Positions 43,606 through 53,428 of a DNA stretch of 64,000 nucleotides are shown here, one piece after another (position 1 is the stretch's first letter; every line of letters begins with the position of its first letter). The notes under the pieces are model-generated. The model ran no database searches. It saw only the letters and a program-made list of their open reading frames with translations, and was not told where the DNA came from. Source of the stretch: Mycolicibacterium fluoranthenivorans. GTDB lineage: Bacteria; Actinomycetota; Actinomycetes; Mycobacteriales; Mycobacteriaceae. The DNA is taken from contig NZ_JAANOW010000001.1 in assembly GCF_011758805.1 (NCBI RefSeq), forward strand, positions 434,001 through 498,000. Direction: 5' to 3'. Both the position numbers and the translations under genes were made by a program.

Positions 43606-44352
43606 ATGGGCTATCTCGGTTACCGGGGCGACGACGCCGAGACGCAGTTCGGGTCCTTCTTCCGTCCGGAGATGGCGCCGCTACCCCGTCATGTGGTGCA
43701 CGCCCTCGAGCACGGCCCGCAGGCCGGCCCGGTGTTACCCGATTTCGAGGATCGGCTCGCAGAGCAGGGCTATCAGCAGACCGAGAACGGTTATGGCACC
43801 GTCGGTGACGGCGGCTTCACGGTGGCCGTGCGCACCGATATGCCCGGTGTGACGCCGCCGATGTGGCAGTGGTGGTTCGGCTGGCATGGCTGCGACGCCC
43901 GGCGGTACAAGCTGTGGCATCCGCGTGCGCATGTCTCGGCGCGCTGGCTCGACGGTCGCGATGACCCGACCTATCTCGGGCGCACGTCGATCGTGCACGA
44001 GTACATCGGATCGGGATTCACCAGAGGCGCAATACAGTTCGTCGATCCGTCGGTTTTGGGGCACACCGGTTTGGCCATCACCGCGCGGCTGGGTTCGGCG
44101 GACATTCCGGTGGACATCGGCTGGCTGGTACATCAGGTCCGGCCGACCGCCGAGGGTGCGGAGATGCGCTCACGGTTCTGGATGGGTGGCAGGCATGTGG
44201 CGCTGCGCGGCGGGATGGCGTTGGCTGACCGAGCCTTGCGTCCGATCGCAGCCCGGCAGCTCCCCGATCCGCGTGACCTGCTGGTGCATTGCGCACAGGA
44301 GATGAACCATCTGGCCGGCTTTCTGCCGGAGCTGTACGGACGGTGCCGGTAG
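43606..44352 (+). CDS. Diacetylphloroglucinol/phloretin hydrolase-like zinc C-C hydrolase
   Basis: This 248-residue protein resembles PhlG-type hydrolases, which cleave a C-C bond between an acyl group and a phloroglucinol ring. Supporting features are the PPMWQWWFGWHGCDARRYKLW block, His105 and His109, the HEYIG segment with Glu132, and the H-x3-E pair His228/Glu232; in PhlG the zinc is held by two His and two Glu with the same H-x3-E spacing. It is one base downstream of the flavin oxidase and must be co-transcribed with it. The substrate here is inferred to be an acylated polyphenol or a similar diketone. Confidence 0.75.
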   Translation: MGYLGYRGDDAETQFGSFFRPEMAPLPRHVVHALEHGPQAGPVLPDFEDRLAEQGYQQTENGYGTVGDGGFTVAVRTDMPGVTPPMWQWWFGWHGCDARRYKLWHPRAHVSARWLDGRDDPTYLGRTSIVHEYIGSGFTRGAIQFVDPSVLGHTGLAITARLGSADIPVDIGWLVHQVRPTAEGAEMRSRFWMGGRHVALRGGMALADRALRPIAARQLPDPRDLLVHCAQEMNHLAGFLPELYGRCR

Positions 44353-44388
44353 CGCTCACTTGTCGTACCCCTCTGCGATGATGGTGTC

Positions 44389-45621
44389 ATGTCCAGTACC
44401 GCAACATCTTTGGCCGCCGGACAGCGGTTGGAGGTGTTGTTCGACGAGATCGCCGAGTTGTGCGGGCAGCGCAATGCGATCGACGGGCGCCTGGTGCAGA
44501 TCGTGGCCGAATTGGAGCGCGAGGAGTTGTGTGGCCTGACCGGTGTGCGTTCCCTGTCGGCTCTGGTGGCCTGGAAGACCGGGGTCGCCCCGCGTAACGC
44601 CGAGACGGTCGTGGCGGTGGCACGGCGGCTGCAGGAGTTCCCGCGCTGCACCGAAGCCCTGCGCGAGGGCCGGTTGTCGTTGGATCAGGTCGGGGTGATC
44701 GCCGAACGTGCGGCCGAGGGCTCCGATGCGCATTACGCCGAACTCGCTGCGGTGGCCACGGTCAGCCAGTTGCGTACCGCGATCACGATGGAACCGCGAC
44801 CCGATCCGGAGACACCGCCTGAATCAGGGCCTGAGGTCACCACAACCTTCACCGGGGAGCGGTACACGACTTATCGGATCCGGCTACCGCGGCTGGAGGC
44901 CGCGAAGTTCGACGCCGCGCTGCAGTCCCACCATGACGCGCTGATCGCCGAACACCCCGCCGACCCTGCTGATACCGGGGCCGAGGAAGCGTTCCCGACG
45001 CGCGTGGACGCGTTCATGAGCCTGGTTGAGGCCGGCTGGGACACCGACGTGGCCCGGCGCCCACACGGCCAGCACACCACCGTGGTCGTACACCTCGACA
45101 TCGACAAGCCGGTCGCTGCGCTGCACCTGGGCCCGGTGCTCTCCGAGAATGAGCGGCGATATCTACTCTGTGATGCCACCTGCGAAGTCTGGTTCGAACG
45201 CCACGGCCGGCCGATCGGCGCCGGCCGGACCACCCGCACCATCAGCCGCCGGCTGCGCCGTGCGCTGGAGCACCGTGACCACTGCTGCGTGGTACCGGGC
45301 TGCGCCGCCACCCGAGGGTTGCACGCCCACCACCTCACCCACTGGGAGGACGGCGGCCTGACCGAACTGTCCAACCTGGTGCTGCTCTGCCCGTTCCACC
45401 ACCGGCTGCACCATCGCGGGGGCATCACGCTCACCGGGCCGGCGGATCGGCTGGTCGTCACCGACAGCGAGGGCCGAAAACTCGAGGGCGGAGCGCTGGC
45501 CCGCCCACCCACCACACCGGCACCGTCGGTCCCGTCCTACCCCGGACCGACCGGGGAACGTGCCCAATGGTGGTGGTACCAACCCTTCGAACCACCGCCG
45601 CCACCACCGACGGTGAACTGA
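44389..45621 (+). CDS. DUF222/HNH endonuclease-like protein of the 13E12 repeat family
   Basis: This 410-residue protein has an N-terminal DUF222 domain (LFDEIAELCGQRNAIDGRLVQIVAELEREELC onward, about 1-270) and a C-terminal HNH module with zinc-binding CCVVPGC, the HAHH core, and NLVLLCPFHHRLHH. The tail is proline-rich. Mycobacteria carry many diverged copies (the REP13E12 family), some of which serve as phage integration sites; the enzymatic role is unclear. It is convergent with ilvD. No integrase or repeat ends are visible here. Confidence 0.85.
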   Translation: MSSTATSLAAGQRLEVLFDEIAELCGQRNAIDGRLVQIVAELEREELCGLTGVRSLSALVAWKTGVAPRNAETVVAVARRLQEFPRCTEALREGRLSLDQVGVIAERAAEGSDAHYAELAAVATVSQLRTAITMEPRPDPETPPESGPEVTTTFTGERYTTYRIRLPRLEAAKFDAALQSHHDALIAEHPADPADTGAEEAFPTRVDAFMSLVEAGWDTDVARRPHGQHTTVVVHLDIDKPVAALHLGPVLSENERRYLLCDATCEVWFERHGRPIGAGRTTRTISRRLRRALEHRDHCCVVPGCAATRGLHAHHLTHWEDGGLTELSNLVLLCPFHHRLHHRGGITLTGPADRLVVTDSEGRKLEGGALARPPTTPAPSVPSYPGPTGERAQWWWYQPFEPPPPPPTVN

Positions 45622-45709
45622 GCGCGGGTTTGGCCGACCCAGGCGGTTATCTGCCGGTGCTCGGACTTGCTGTCCACCGGATCCGCCGGATGGCGGTTCG
45701 CTGGCCGGC

Positions 45710-47416
<1,707 letters not shown>

Positions 47417-47464
47417 TCCGTAAGTATGCATTCGGGGCCGCCACCGGCCCAAACCGTATTCAGA

Positions 47465-47479
47465 TACCCCGCCGGGGTA
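47465..47479. promoter_or_regulatory. Palindrome TACCCC-GCC-GGGGTA, candidate RicR copper operator
   Basis: This perfect inverted repeat with a 3-base spacer lies directly upstream of the TACAGT -10 box (47485-47490), between -35 and -10. GC-rich palindromes with TACC/GGTA arms are typical CsoR-family operators. Autoregulation of ricR together with the lipoprotein is the natural reading. Confidence 0.6.
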
Positions 47480-47484
47480 CCCGG

Positions 47485-47490
47485 TACAGT
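47485..47490 (+). promoter_or_regulatory. -10 element TACAGT of the lipoprotein-ricR operon
   Basis: TACAGT ends 7 bases before GTG 47498, consistent with a leaderless or nearly leaderless mRNA. It is covered on its upstream side by the palindrome at 47465-47479. Confidence 0.5.
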
Positions 47491-47497
47491 GGACGCG

Positions 47498-48073
47498 GTG
47501 CGCGCTCTGTTCTCGATGGCCCTGGTGGCGGTGGCCGCGTCGGTCGGAGCCTGCTCCAGTCAAACGCCCGCCCCGGCGCCCGTCCAGACCAGTGCGGCAC
47601 CGGTGATCACCGAGGCGCCCGCGGGCAGCAATGCCGAGGACACCACCTTCGGCACAGATCTGATGCAGTTGCAGCAACAGGCCATCCAATTGGCGCGGCT
47701 CGCGCCGACCCGTTCGTCGAACTCCGACCTGGTGGCACTGGCCAACACCGTGGCGACCGGACAACAGAGCGAGAGCGACACCGTCAAGGTGCTGTTGGTG
47801 CAGTGGAACGACGGCGCGAGTCCATCCGCGGCGCCGGGCACCGCGGCACCCGGCGCGCTCGACCCCGCCACGGTCGGGCGGCTCGAGTCGCTGCACGGCC
47901 AGGAGTTCGACACACTGTGGTTGCAGTCGATGCTCGGCCTGCACCGCGCCGTGATCGATCTGGCCCAGACCGAGATCGCCGGTGGGCGCAACGTCGACGC
48001 CCAGACACTGGCGAAATCGATTCTGGCCACACGCCAGGCGCAGGTACAGCAGATGCAGCAGATGGTGGGGTGA
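47498..48073 (+). CDS. DUF305-type lipoprotein linked to RicR
   Basis: This 191-residue lipoprotein has a signal peptide with lipobox VGAC near residue 17. The mature part shows the duplicated DUF305 helical pattern: first [46 protein letters not shown], then [56 protein letters not shown]305 proteins are often copper-linked, but most of the usual Met/His residues of the first half are lost. GTG 47498 is chosen from promoter spacing; GTG 47489 is possible. It sits 4 bases upstream of ricR with a palindrome in its promoter, suggesting copper-responsive expression. Confidence 0.75.
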   Translation: MRALFSMALVAVAASVGACSSQTPAPAPVQTSAAPVITEAPAGSNAEDTTFGTDLMQLQQQAIQLARLAPTRSSNSDLVALANTVATGQQSESDTVKVLLVQWNDGASPSAAPGTAAPGALDPATVGRLESLHGQEFDTLWLQSMLGLHRAVIDLAQTEIAGGRNVDAQTLAKSILATRQAQVQQMQQMVG

Positions 48074-48077
48074 GGAA

Positions 48078-48380
48078 ATGACGGACGTGAACTCCGGTGA
48101 GCACGGCTACTCGTCGCAGAAGGACAACTACGCCAAGCGGTTGCGCCGGATCGAGGGGCAGGTCCGCGGCATCGCCAAGATGATCGAGGACGACAAATAC
48201 TGCATCGACATCCTCACCCAGATCAGTGCCGTCAACAGCGCACTGCAATCGGTGGCACTGGGCTTGCTGGATGAGCATCTGGGTCACTGCGTGACCCAGG
48301 CGGTGGCCGAGGGCGGCACCGAGGCGGATGCCAAGTTGGCCGAGGCGTCGGCGGCCATCGCACGGCTGGTCCGGTCGTAG
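48078..48380 (+). CDS. ricR: CsoR-family copper-sensing repressor RicR (Rv0190-like)
   Basis: This 100-residue all-helical repressor has Cu(I) ligands Cys42, His67 and Cys71. Their spacing (25 and 4) equals that of Cys36/His61/Cys65 in CsoR, and Tyr41 precedes the first Cys as in CsoR. The DNA-contacting [12 protein letters not shown] segment is intact. In M. tuberculosis RicR (Rv0190) represses a copper-protection regulon including itself. AGGAA lies just before the ATG. It is coupled to the DUF305 lipoprotein. A long hairpin follows at 48413-48461. Confidence 0.92.
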   Translation: MTDVNSGEHGYSSQKDNYAKRLRRIEGQVRGIAKMIEDDKYCIDILTQISAVNSALQSVALGLLDEHLGHCVTQAVAEGGTEADAKLAEASAAIARLVRS

Positions 48381-48412
48381 CCACCGACCTGCGCAAACAT
48401 CACACTTTGTAA

Positions 48413-48461
48413 CGGCCGACGCCGGGCTGCCGATTAAACCCCAGGTCAGTGGCGTCGGCCG
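48413..48461. repeat. 11-bp inverted repeat after ricR
   Basis: CGGCCGACGCC (48413-48423) and GGCGTCGGCCG (48451-48461) are perfect reverse complements around a 27-base loop. There is no T tract. It lies between ricR and the transpeptidase gene and may be a factor-assisted terminator or an upstream site of that gene. Confidence 0.5.
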
Positions 48462-48554
48462 GGTGGAGATGAGGGGTCTGCCCGGCCTCGCCAGGGTTAA
48501 TGGGGTCTTGGCGCTATGCCACACTGGTTTGCAGAAATGTACTGGAGGTAACGC

Positions 48555-49607
48555 ATGTCGCAGCAGACGAGACGCAAGCTCGCCGGCGCGATCCTGGTGA
48601 CCGGAGTGGTCGCAGGATTCTGTATGAGCAGCCCGTCTGCCTGGGCGGATCCCGAAGTCGCACCCGACCCCGGCGTCGTCGACGCCCCACCCGCGCCGGC
48701 ACCGCCGGACCCGTTCGCGTTCCCGGCCAATCCTGTCCCGCCGGCCCCGGTCGATCCGCCCGCACCGCCGCCCGTCGATCCGCTGGCCCCGCCGCCGGCC
48801 GATCCGCTGGCCGCCCCCGTCGACCCGATGGCGCCCCCCGGGGTGATTCCCGCGGGCACCCCCGCCGGGCAGAACCCGACTCCGTACACGGGCCAGCCGG
48901 TGTTCGCGCCGCCGACGTTCAACCCCACCAACGGGGCGATCGCCGGAGCCGCCAAGCCGATCTACATCAACTTCGCGCGGCCGATCGCCGACCGGCAGAT
49001 GGCCCAGGACGCGGTCCACATCTCATCGGTCCCGCCGGTGCCGGGCCGGTTCTACTGGACCACCGACACCCAGCTGCGCTGGCGGCCGCTGGCCTTCTGG
49101 CCGGCAGGCACCGTCGTCAACATCGATGCCGGGGGCACCAAGTCGAGCTTCCGGGTGCCCGAACAGCTCATCGCGACCGTCGACGACGCCACCCACACCA
49201 TGACCGTCACCCGTAACGGCAAGGTGGAGAAGACGTTCCCGGTCTCGATGGGCCGGCCCGACGGTAAACACGAGACCAAGAACGGCACCTATTACGTGCT
49301 GGAGAAGTTCCCGGACATCATCATGGACTCCTCCACCTACGGTGTGCCGGTGAACTCCGCGGAGGGATACAAGCTGCACGTGCAGGACGCGGTCCGCATC
49401 GACAACAGCGGCATCTTCGTGCACAGCGCCCCGTGGTCGGTCGCCGATCAGGGCAAGCGCAATGTCAGCCACGGTTGCATCAACCTCAGTGCGGCCAACG
49501 CCCAGTGGTTCTACGACAACTTCGGCAGCGGTGACGCCGTCGTGGTGAAGAACTCAAAGGGCACCTACAACGCACCCGACGGTGCGTCCGACTGGCAGAT
49601 GTTCTAA
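48555..49607 (+). CDS. L,D-transpeptidase (Rv0192-like)
   Basis: This 350-residue exported enzyme has a signal peptide (about residues 8-32), a long Pro/Ala/Asp linker (about 33-120), an Ig-like domain (about 125-215) and a YkuD catalytic domain. Key residues are IFVHSAPW and the active-site [10 protein letters not shown] with the nucleophilic cysteine. It makes 3-3 cross-links in peptidoglycan or attaches proteins to it, outside the membrane. GGAGG lies 7 bases before the ATG. A short 3' gap of 9 bases separates it from the convergent zmp1. Confidence 0.92.
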   Translation: MSQQTRRKLAGAILVTGVVAGFCMSSPSAWADPEVAPDPGVVDAPPAPAPPDPFAFPANPVPPAPVDPPAPPPVDPLAPPPADPLAAPVDPMAPPGVIPAGTPAGQNPTPYTGQPVFAPPTFNPTNGAIAGAAKPIYINFARPIADRQMAQDAVHISSVPPVPGRFYWTTDTQLRWRPLAFWPAGTVVNIDAGGTKSSFRVPEQLIATVDDATHTMTVTRNGKVEKTFPVSMGRPDGKHETKNGTYYVLEKFPDIIMDSSTYGVPVNSAEGYKLHVQDAVRIDNSGIFVHSAPWSVADQGKRNVSHGCINLSAANAQWFYDNFGSGDAVVVKNSKGTYNAPDGASDWQMF

Positions 49608-49616
49608 CCGCGCAAT

Positions 49617-51614
49617 CTAGTTCCAGATGCGCACGCGGGCGGCCGGCTCCAGATACAGCTCGTCGGAGTCGGTCACCTCGAACGCATCGTAGAACGCGTC
49701 GATATTGCGGATGACGCCGTTGCAGCGGAACTCCGGCGGCGAGTGTGGATCGGTGGCCAGCCGGCGGATCGCCTCGGCGTCACGGGATTTCGTGCGCCAG
49801 ACCTGTGCCCAGCCGAACAGCACCCGCTGCACGCCGGTCAGGCCGTCGATCACCGGAGCTTCTTTGCCGCCGAGGGACAGTTCGTAGGCCAGCAGGGCGA
49901 TGGACAGACCGCCCAGGTCGCCGATGTTCTCCCCGACGGTGAATGCGCCGTTCACATGGTGATCCGGGGCCAGCGCACGTGGCGTGAACTCCTCGTACTG
50001 CTCGATCAAAGCCTTTGTCCGCGCGCCGAATTCGGCGCGATCACTATCGGTCCACCAGTCCACCAGGTTGCCGTCACCGTCGTACTTGGCGCCTTGGTCG
50101 TCGAAACCGTGCCCGATCTCATGCCCGATCACCGCGCCGATCCCGCCGTAGTTGGCGGCATCGTCGGCCTCGGCATCGAAGAACGGCGGCTGCAGAATGG
50201 CAGCCGGGAAGACGATCTCGTTCATCCCGGGGTTGTAGTAGGCGTTGACGGTCTGCGGCGTCATGAACCACTCGTCGCGATCCACCGGACCGCCCAGCTT
50301 GGCCAGCTCCCGGTCATACTCCACGGCGTAGCCGCGCTGATAGTTGCCGTACAGGTCGCCGCGGTCGATCACCAGCGCCGAATAGTCGCGCCACCGGGCC
50401 GGGTAGCCGATCTTCGGGGTGAACTTGTCCAGCTTGGCCAGGGCGCGCTCCCGGGTCTCCGGCGTCATCCAGTCCAGGTTGGTGATGCTGACCCGGTAGG
50501 CCTCCCGCAGGTTGGCGACCAGCTCGTCCATCCGCGCCTTCGCGGCGGGCGGGAAATGGCGCTCCACGTAGAGCTTTCCGACCGCATCGCCCATCAGGTT
50601 CTCGACCAGGGCCACCCCGCGCTTCCACCGGTCCCGGATGGCCTGGGTGCCCGACAGGGTACGACCGTAGAAGTCGAAGTTCTCCTCGACCAGCGCGTCG
50701 GGCAGAAGCGAGGCACGCGAACTGATGAGTCGCCAGCTCAGCCAGGCCTTCCAGTCGGCCAGCGGCTCGCTCGACCACAGCGCGGCGAACGCGGTCAGGA
50801 AGTCGGGCTGGCGCACCACCACCTGAGCAGGGTCGGCCCCCAGTGCGCCGACCCAGCCCGCCCAGTCGAATCCCGGTGCCTCGCTGGGCAGTTCGGCGAA
50901 GGTACGCAGGTTGTAGGTGAGGTCGGCGTCACGGCGCTTCACCACATCCCAGTGTGCGGCGGCCAGTTTGGTCTCCAACGCCACGATGCGCGCCGCGGTG
51001 TCGGCGTGATCCTTCTGATCCACCAGCTCGAGCATGCGGGCGATATGGGCGGGGTAGGCGTCCAGGATCGCGGCATGCTGCGGATCGCGGTAGTAGGACT
51101 CGTCGGGCAGGCCCAGCCCGGACTGGGACAGGTGCAGCAGGTAGCGCGTCGAGTCCTTGGAATCGGTGTCGACGTACACGCCGGTGCCACCGCTCACGCC
51201 GGTGCGCTGCAGGCCGGCCAGCACCGCGGCCAGTGCGTCGGCATCGGCGGCGGCGTCGATCAGGGCGAGTTCGTCACGCAACGGTGCCAGCCCGCGCCGG
51301 TCGACGGTCTCGGTGTCCATGAAGCTGGCGTACAGGTCGCCTATCCGTTGCGCGTCCCCGGCCCCGCCGGACTGGGCGGCCTCGGTGATGAGGTCACGCA
51401 CATGCTCCTCGGCGCGGTCGGCCAGGGTACGGAAGGCGCCGTCGGTGGCCCGGTCGGCCGGAATCTCGTAGTCGGCCAGCCAGCGGCCGTTGACATGACC
51501 GAACAGGTCGTCCTGCGGGCGGACCCCGCGGTCGACGAAGCTGAGGTCGATACCGGATGGAATGGCTTCGGCGCAGGGCAGTGGCGGAGCGACCCGGGAA
51601 GTATCTGATGTCAC
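49617..51614 (-). CDS. zmp1: M13-family zinc metalloprotease Zmp1
   Basis: This 665-residue peptidase (M. tuberculosis Zmp1 is 663) belongs to the neprilysin family. It has VIGHEIGHGFDDQG with the HExxH zinc site, the third ligand in GENIGDLGG, the substrate-binding NAYYNP and the C-terminal SPPEFRCNG block. There is no transmembrane anchor, unlike animal neprilysin, so secretion is non-classical or the enzyme is cytoplasmic. GTG 51614 gives the family length; the open frame continues upstream into antisense of the next gene. It diverges from the Mce-associated pair over 54 bases. Confidence 0.93.
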   Translation of the reverse strand: MTSDTSRVAPPLPCAEAIPSGIDLSFVDRGVRPQDDLFGHVNGRWLADYEIPADRATDGAFRTLADRAEEHVRDLITEAAQSGGAGDAQRIGDLYASFMDTETVDRRGLAPLRDELALIDAAADADALAAVLAGLQRTGVSGGTGVYVDTDSKDSTRYLLHLSQSGLGLPDESYYRDPQHAAILDAYPAHIARMLELVDQKDHADTAARIVALETKLAAAHWDVVKRRDADLTYNLRTFAELPSEAPGFDWAGWVGALGADPAQVVVRQPDFLTAFAALWSSEPLADWKAWLSWRLISSRASLLPDALVEENFDFYGRTLSGTQAIRDRWKRGVALVENLMGDAVGKLYVERHFPPAAKARMDELVANLREAYRVSITNLDWMTPETRERALAKLDKFTPKIGYPARWRDYSALVIDRGDLYGNYQRGYAVEYDRELAKLGGPVDRDEWFMTPQTVNAYYNPGMNEIVFPAAILQPPFFDAEADDAANYGGIGAVIGHEIGHGFDDQGAKYDGDGNLVDWWTDSDRAEFGARTKALIEQYEEFTPRALAPDHHVNGAFTVGENIGDLGGLSIALLAYELSLGGKEAPVIDGLTGVQRVLFGWAQVWRTKSRDAEAIRRLATDPHSPPEFRCNGVIRNIDAFYDAFEVTDSDELYLEPAARVRIWN

Positions 51615-51655
51615 TCTCGCATCCTGCCAGAAGATGACCCCAGCAACGGGGCAGG

Positions 51656-51661
51656 TAGCCT
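51656..51661 (+). promoter_or_regulatory. -10 element TAGCCT near a leaderless ATG
   Basis: TAGCCT ends 7 bases before ATG 51669, with no ribosome-binding site in between, fitting a near-leaderless transcript of the Mce-associated pair. Confidence 0.45.
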
Positions 51662-51668
51662 CACGGCC

Positions 51669-52253
51669 ATGCCTGACCAGCTCACTGAAGAGCCGCCGGA
51701 GCCGACGCCGACCATCAGCCGCTACGGCGTCGCCTCCGCCGTGTTCGGCGTGATCGCGGTGGCGGCCGCCGTACTGGCCGCGATGATCTGGTCCGGACAC
51801 CACCGCGACGCCGAGGAACTGGCCTATCGCACCCGGGTACTGCAGACCGCGGCGGACTGGACCGGCGGGCTGGTCACCATGAACCCCGACACCGTGGCAG
51901 GCAACCTGCAGAAGCTGCGCGACGGCACCGTCGGCCAGCTCAACGTCGAGTTCGACCAGACCGTCGAGCCGTTCAAGGAGATCGTGGCCAAGCTGAAGGC
52001 GCAGACCGTCGGCCAGGTCGAGTCGGTGTCCATCGAGACGCTGCACCACCAGCCGGGCGAGGGTGACAAACCCGCCGCCGACCAGCCGGAGCTCTCCGCG
52101 GTGGCGTCGCGCACCGACACCGTGCTGGTGGTGGCGACCTCGGTGAGCCAGAATGCCGGTGGCAAACCCCAGACGGTGCGGTGGAACCTGCGGCTCGGGG
52201 TCTCCGATGTGGACGGCCGGCTGCTGATCTCGCGGCTGGAGACCATTCGATGA
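51669..52253 (+). CDS. Mce-associated membrane protein (Rv0199-like)
   Basis: This 194-residue protein has a short cytoplasmic head, one membrane segment (ASAVFGVIAVAAAVLAAMIW) and an extracytoplasmic domain of the Mas/NTF2-like type ending WNLRLGVSDVDGRLLISRLETI. Rv0199 of M. tuberculosis (OmamA) stabilises Mce complexes, and position next to zmp1 supports orthology. It lies 28 kb from the mce1 genes, as a separate pair with the next gene (4-base overlap). Confidence 0.85.
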   Translation: MPDQLTEEPPEPTPTISRYGVASAVFGVIAVAAAVLAAMIWSGHHRDAEELAYRTRVLQTAADWTGGLVTMNPDTVAGNLQKLRDGTVGQLNVEFDQTVEPFKEIVAKLKAQTVGQVESVSIETLHHQPGEGDKPAADQPELSAVASRTDTVLVVATSVSQNAGGKPQTVRWNLRLGVSDVDGRLLISRLETIR

Positions 52254-52939
52254 GCAACCGGTTGCGCGTGCTGTTCTTCGATGTCCTCGCCCCGCTCGCG
52301 GCGATCGTCGCGCTGCTCTACGTCGGCGCCGCACTGGCCTGGCCCCTGTGGTGGGTGTCGGTGTGTTCGGTGCTGTGCCTGCTGATCGTCGAGGGCGTGG
52401 TGGTCAACGCCGTGCTGTTCCGGCGCGACGGGGTCACCCTCGGCACCGATGACGACGGCCCGGCGCTGCGGTTGGCGGTGGCGGCGGTCGCGGCCGTGAC
52501 CTTGGCGGCCGCGGTATGCGTCGGATACGCGCGGTGGACGGTGCCCGACCGCAATCTGCACAACGACAGCGCCGAGGTGGTGGGGATCGCCAGCAGCGTG
52601 GCCGAGGCCTCGGCCACGTTCACCCCGAGCAGTCCCAACGCGTCGATCGACCGGGCCACCGCTTTGATGACACCCGACCGGGCGGAGTCCTATCGGAGCG
52701 AATTCTCGGCGGTCGTGAAAGACCTGACCAGTCGCAACGTCTCGGGCCAGGCGCAGACCGTCTCGGCGGGGGTGGAGGCGATCGGCCCGTCCGATGCGAG
52801 CGTGGCGGTGGTGATGCGAGGCACCCAGAACGCACCGGGTAAACCCACCGATATCGCGGTGCTGGCCCTGCGGGTGGTGCTGACCAAGCAGGGCGGCAAG
52901 TGGCTGGTCGCCGACGTGACGCCGATCAACGCGCACTGA
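52250..52939 (+). CDS. Mce-associated-like membrane protein (Rv0200-like)
   Basis: This 229-residue protein is the same length as Rv0200. It has three membrane segments (two close together at about residues 10-55, one near 78-98) and a Mas-like C-terminal domain ending LTKQGGKWLVADVTPI. ATG 52250 overlaps the previous stop (ATGA). It probably acts with the preceding Rv0199-like protein in supporting envelope transport. It is convergent with the small HTH gene over 15 bases. Confidence 0.85.
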   Translation: MSNRLRVLFFDVLAPLAAIVALLYVGAALAWPLWWVSVCSVLCLLIVEGVVVNAVLFRRDGVTLGTDDDGPALRLAVAAVAAVTLAAAVCVGYARWTVPDRNLHNDSAEVVGIASSVAEASATFTPSSPNASIDRATALMTPDRAESYRSEFSAVVKDLTSRNVSGQAQTVSAGVEAIGPSDASVAVVMRGTQNAPGKPTDIAVLALRVVLTKQGGKWLVADVTPINAH

Positions 52940-52954
52940 CGACGCAGGCGGTCG

Positions 52955-53428
52955 CTACTGCGCGTCGCGCTGAGCTCGGAGCTTGGCGAACCGATCCGAG
53001 AGCCGGCGCATCCGGACCATCATCGACGCCGCCGGGCTGGTGGTGCCGTCGAGAAATCGGGTGAACTCGTCGGCGGGCACGCCGATGCGGGACGCGAACT
53101 CGTGCGGCTTGAGCCCGGAGCGCTCCAACAGCAGCCGGACATGGTGGGTGACCTCGGCGCGCTCGGTGGCCTCCAGGTGGGCCCGCGCCTTGTCCAGGAC
53201 CTCCGCCAGCGCCGCTGAAACACCGTAGGGCTGTGCGGTTTCGAGCACCTCTTCGACCTGGCGCGCGGTCCGGCCGAACGGATCGCGTTTGATCGCGGTG
53301 GCGATGCGCTGCCACACCGACAGATCGTCGTTGTCCAGGGCCGCGCGGATTGCCGAGGTCGGCCAGAATTCCACCGGACGGTCCCCGGTGGGCACCGAGG
53401 TCTGCGCGGGCTTCGCGGCCACCGTCAC
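52955..53428 (-). CDS. Small HTH-containing protein downstream of mmpL11 (Rv0201c-like)
   Basis: This 157-residue cytoplasmic protein has a helical middle and an XRE/antitoxin-like helix-turn-helix at about residues 103-140 (LLERSGLKPHEFASRIGVPADEFTRFLDG). The GTG start overlaps the mmpL11 stop (GTGA), so it is translated with mmpL11, as Rv0201c is. No role is known; it could regulate its own operon. Confidence 0.8.
   Translation of the reverse strand: MTVAAKPAQTSVPTGDRPVEFWPTSAIRAALDNDDLSVWQRIATAIKRDPFGRTARQVEEVLETAQPYGVSAALAEVLDKARAHLEATERAEVTHHVRLLLERSGLKPHEFASRIGVPADEFTRFLDGTTSPAASMMVRMRRLSDRFAKLRAQRDAQ

Noticed and set aside
44389..45621. The HNH/DUF222 gene as a sign of a mobile element or phage integration site
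   Set aside because: No integrase, target-site duplication or flanking repeat was seen; such genes are dispersed in mycobacteria.
45622..45709. A terminator between the HNH gene and ilvD
   Set aside because: CCACCGG/CCGG-TGG symmetry exists but is imperfect and lacks a T tract, so it was not listed.
49743..51608. A 621-codon plus-strand open frame opposite zmp1
   Set aside because: The minus strand encodes an intact M13 protease; the plus frame is compositionally biased noise.
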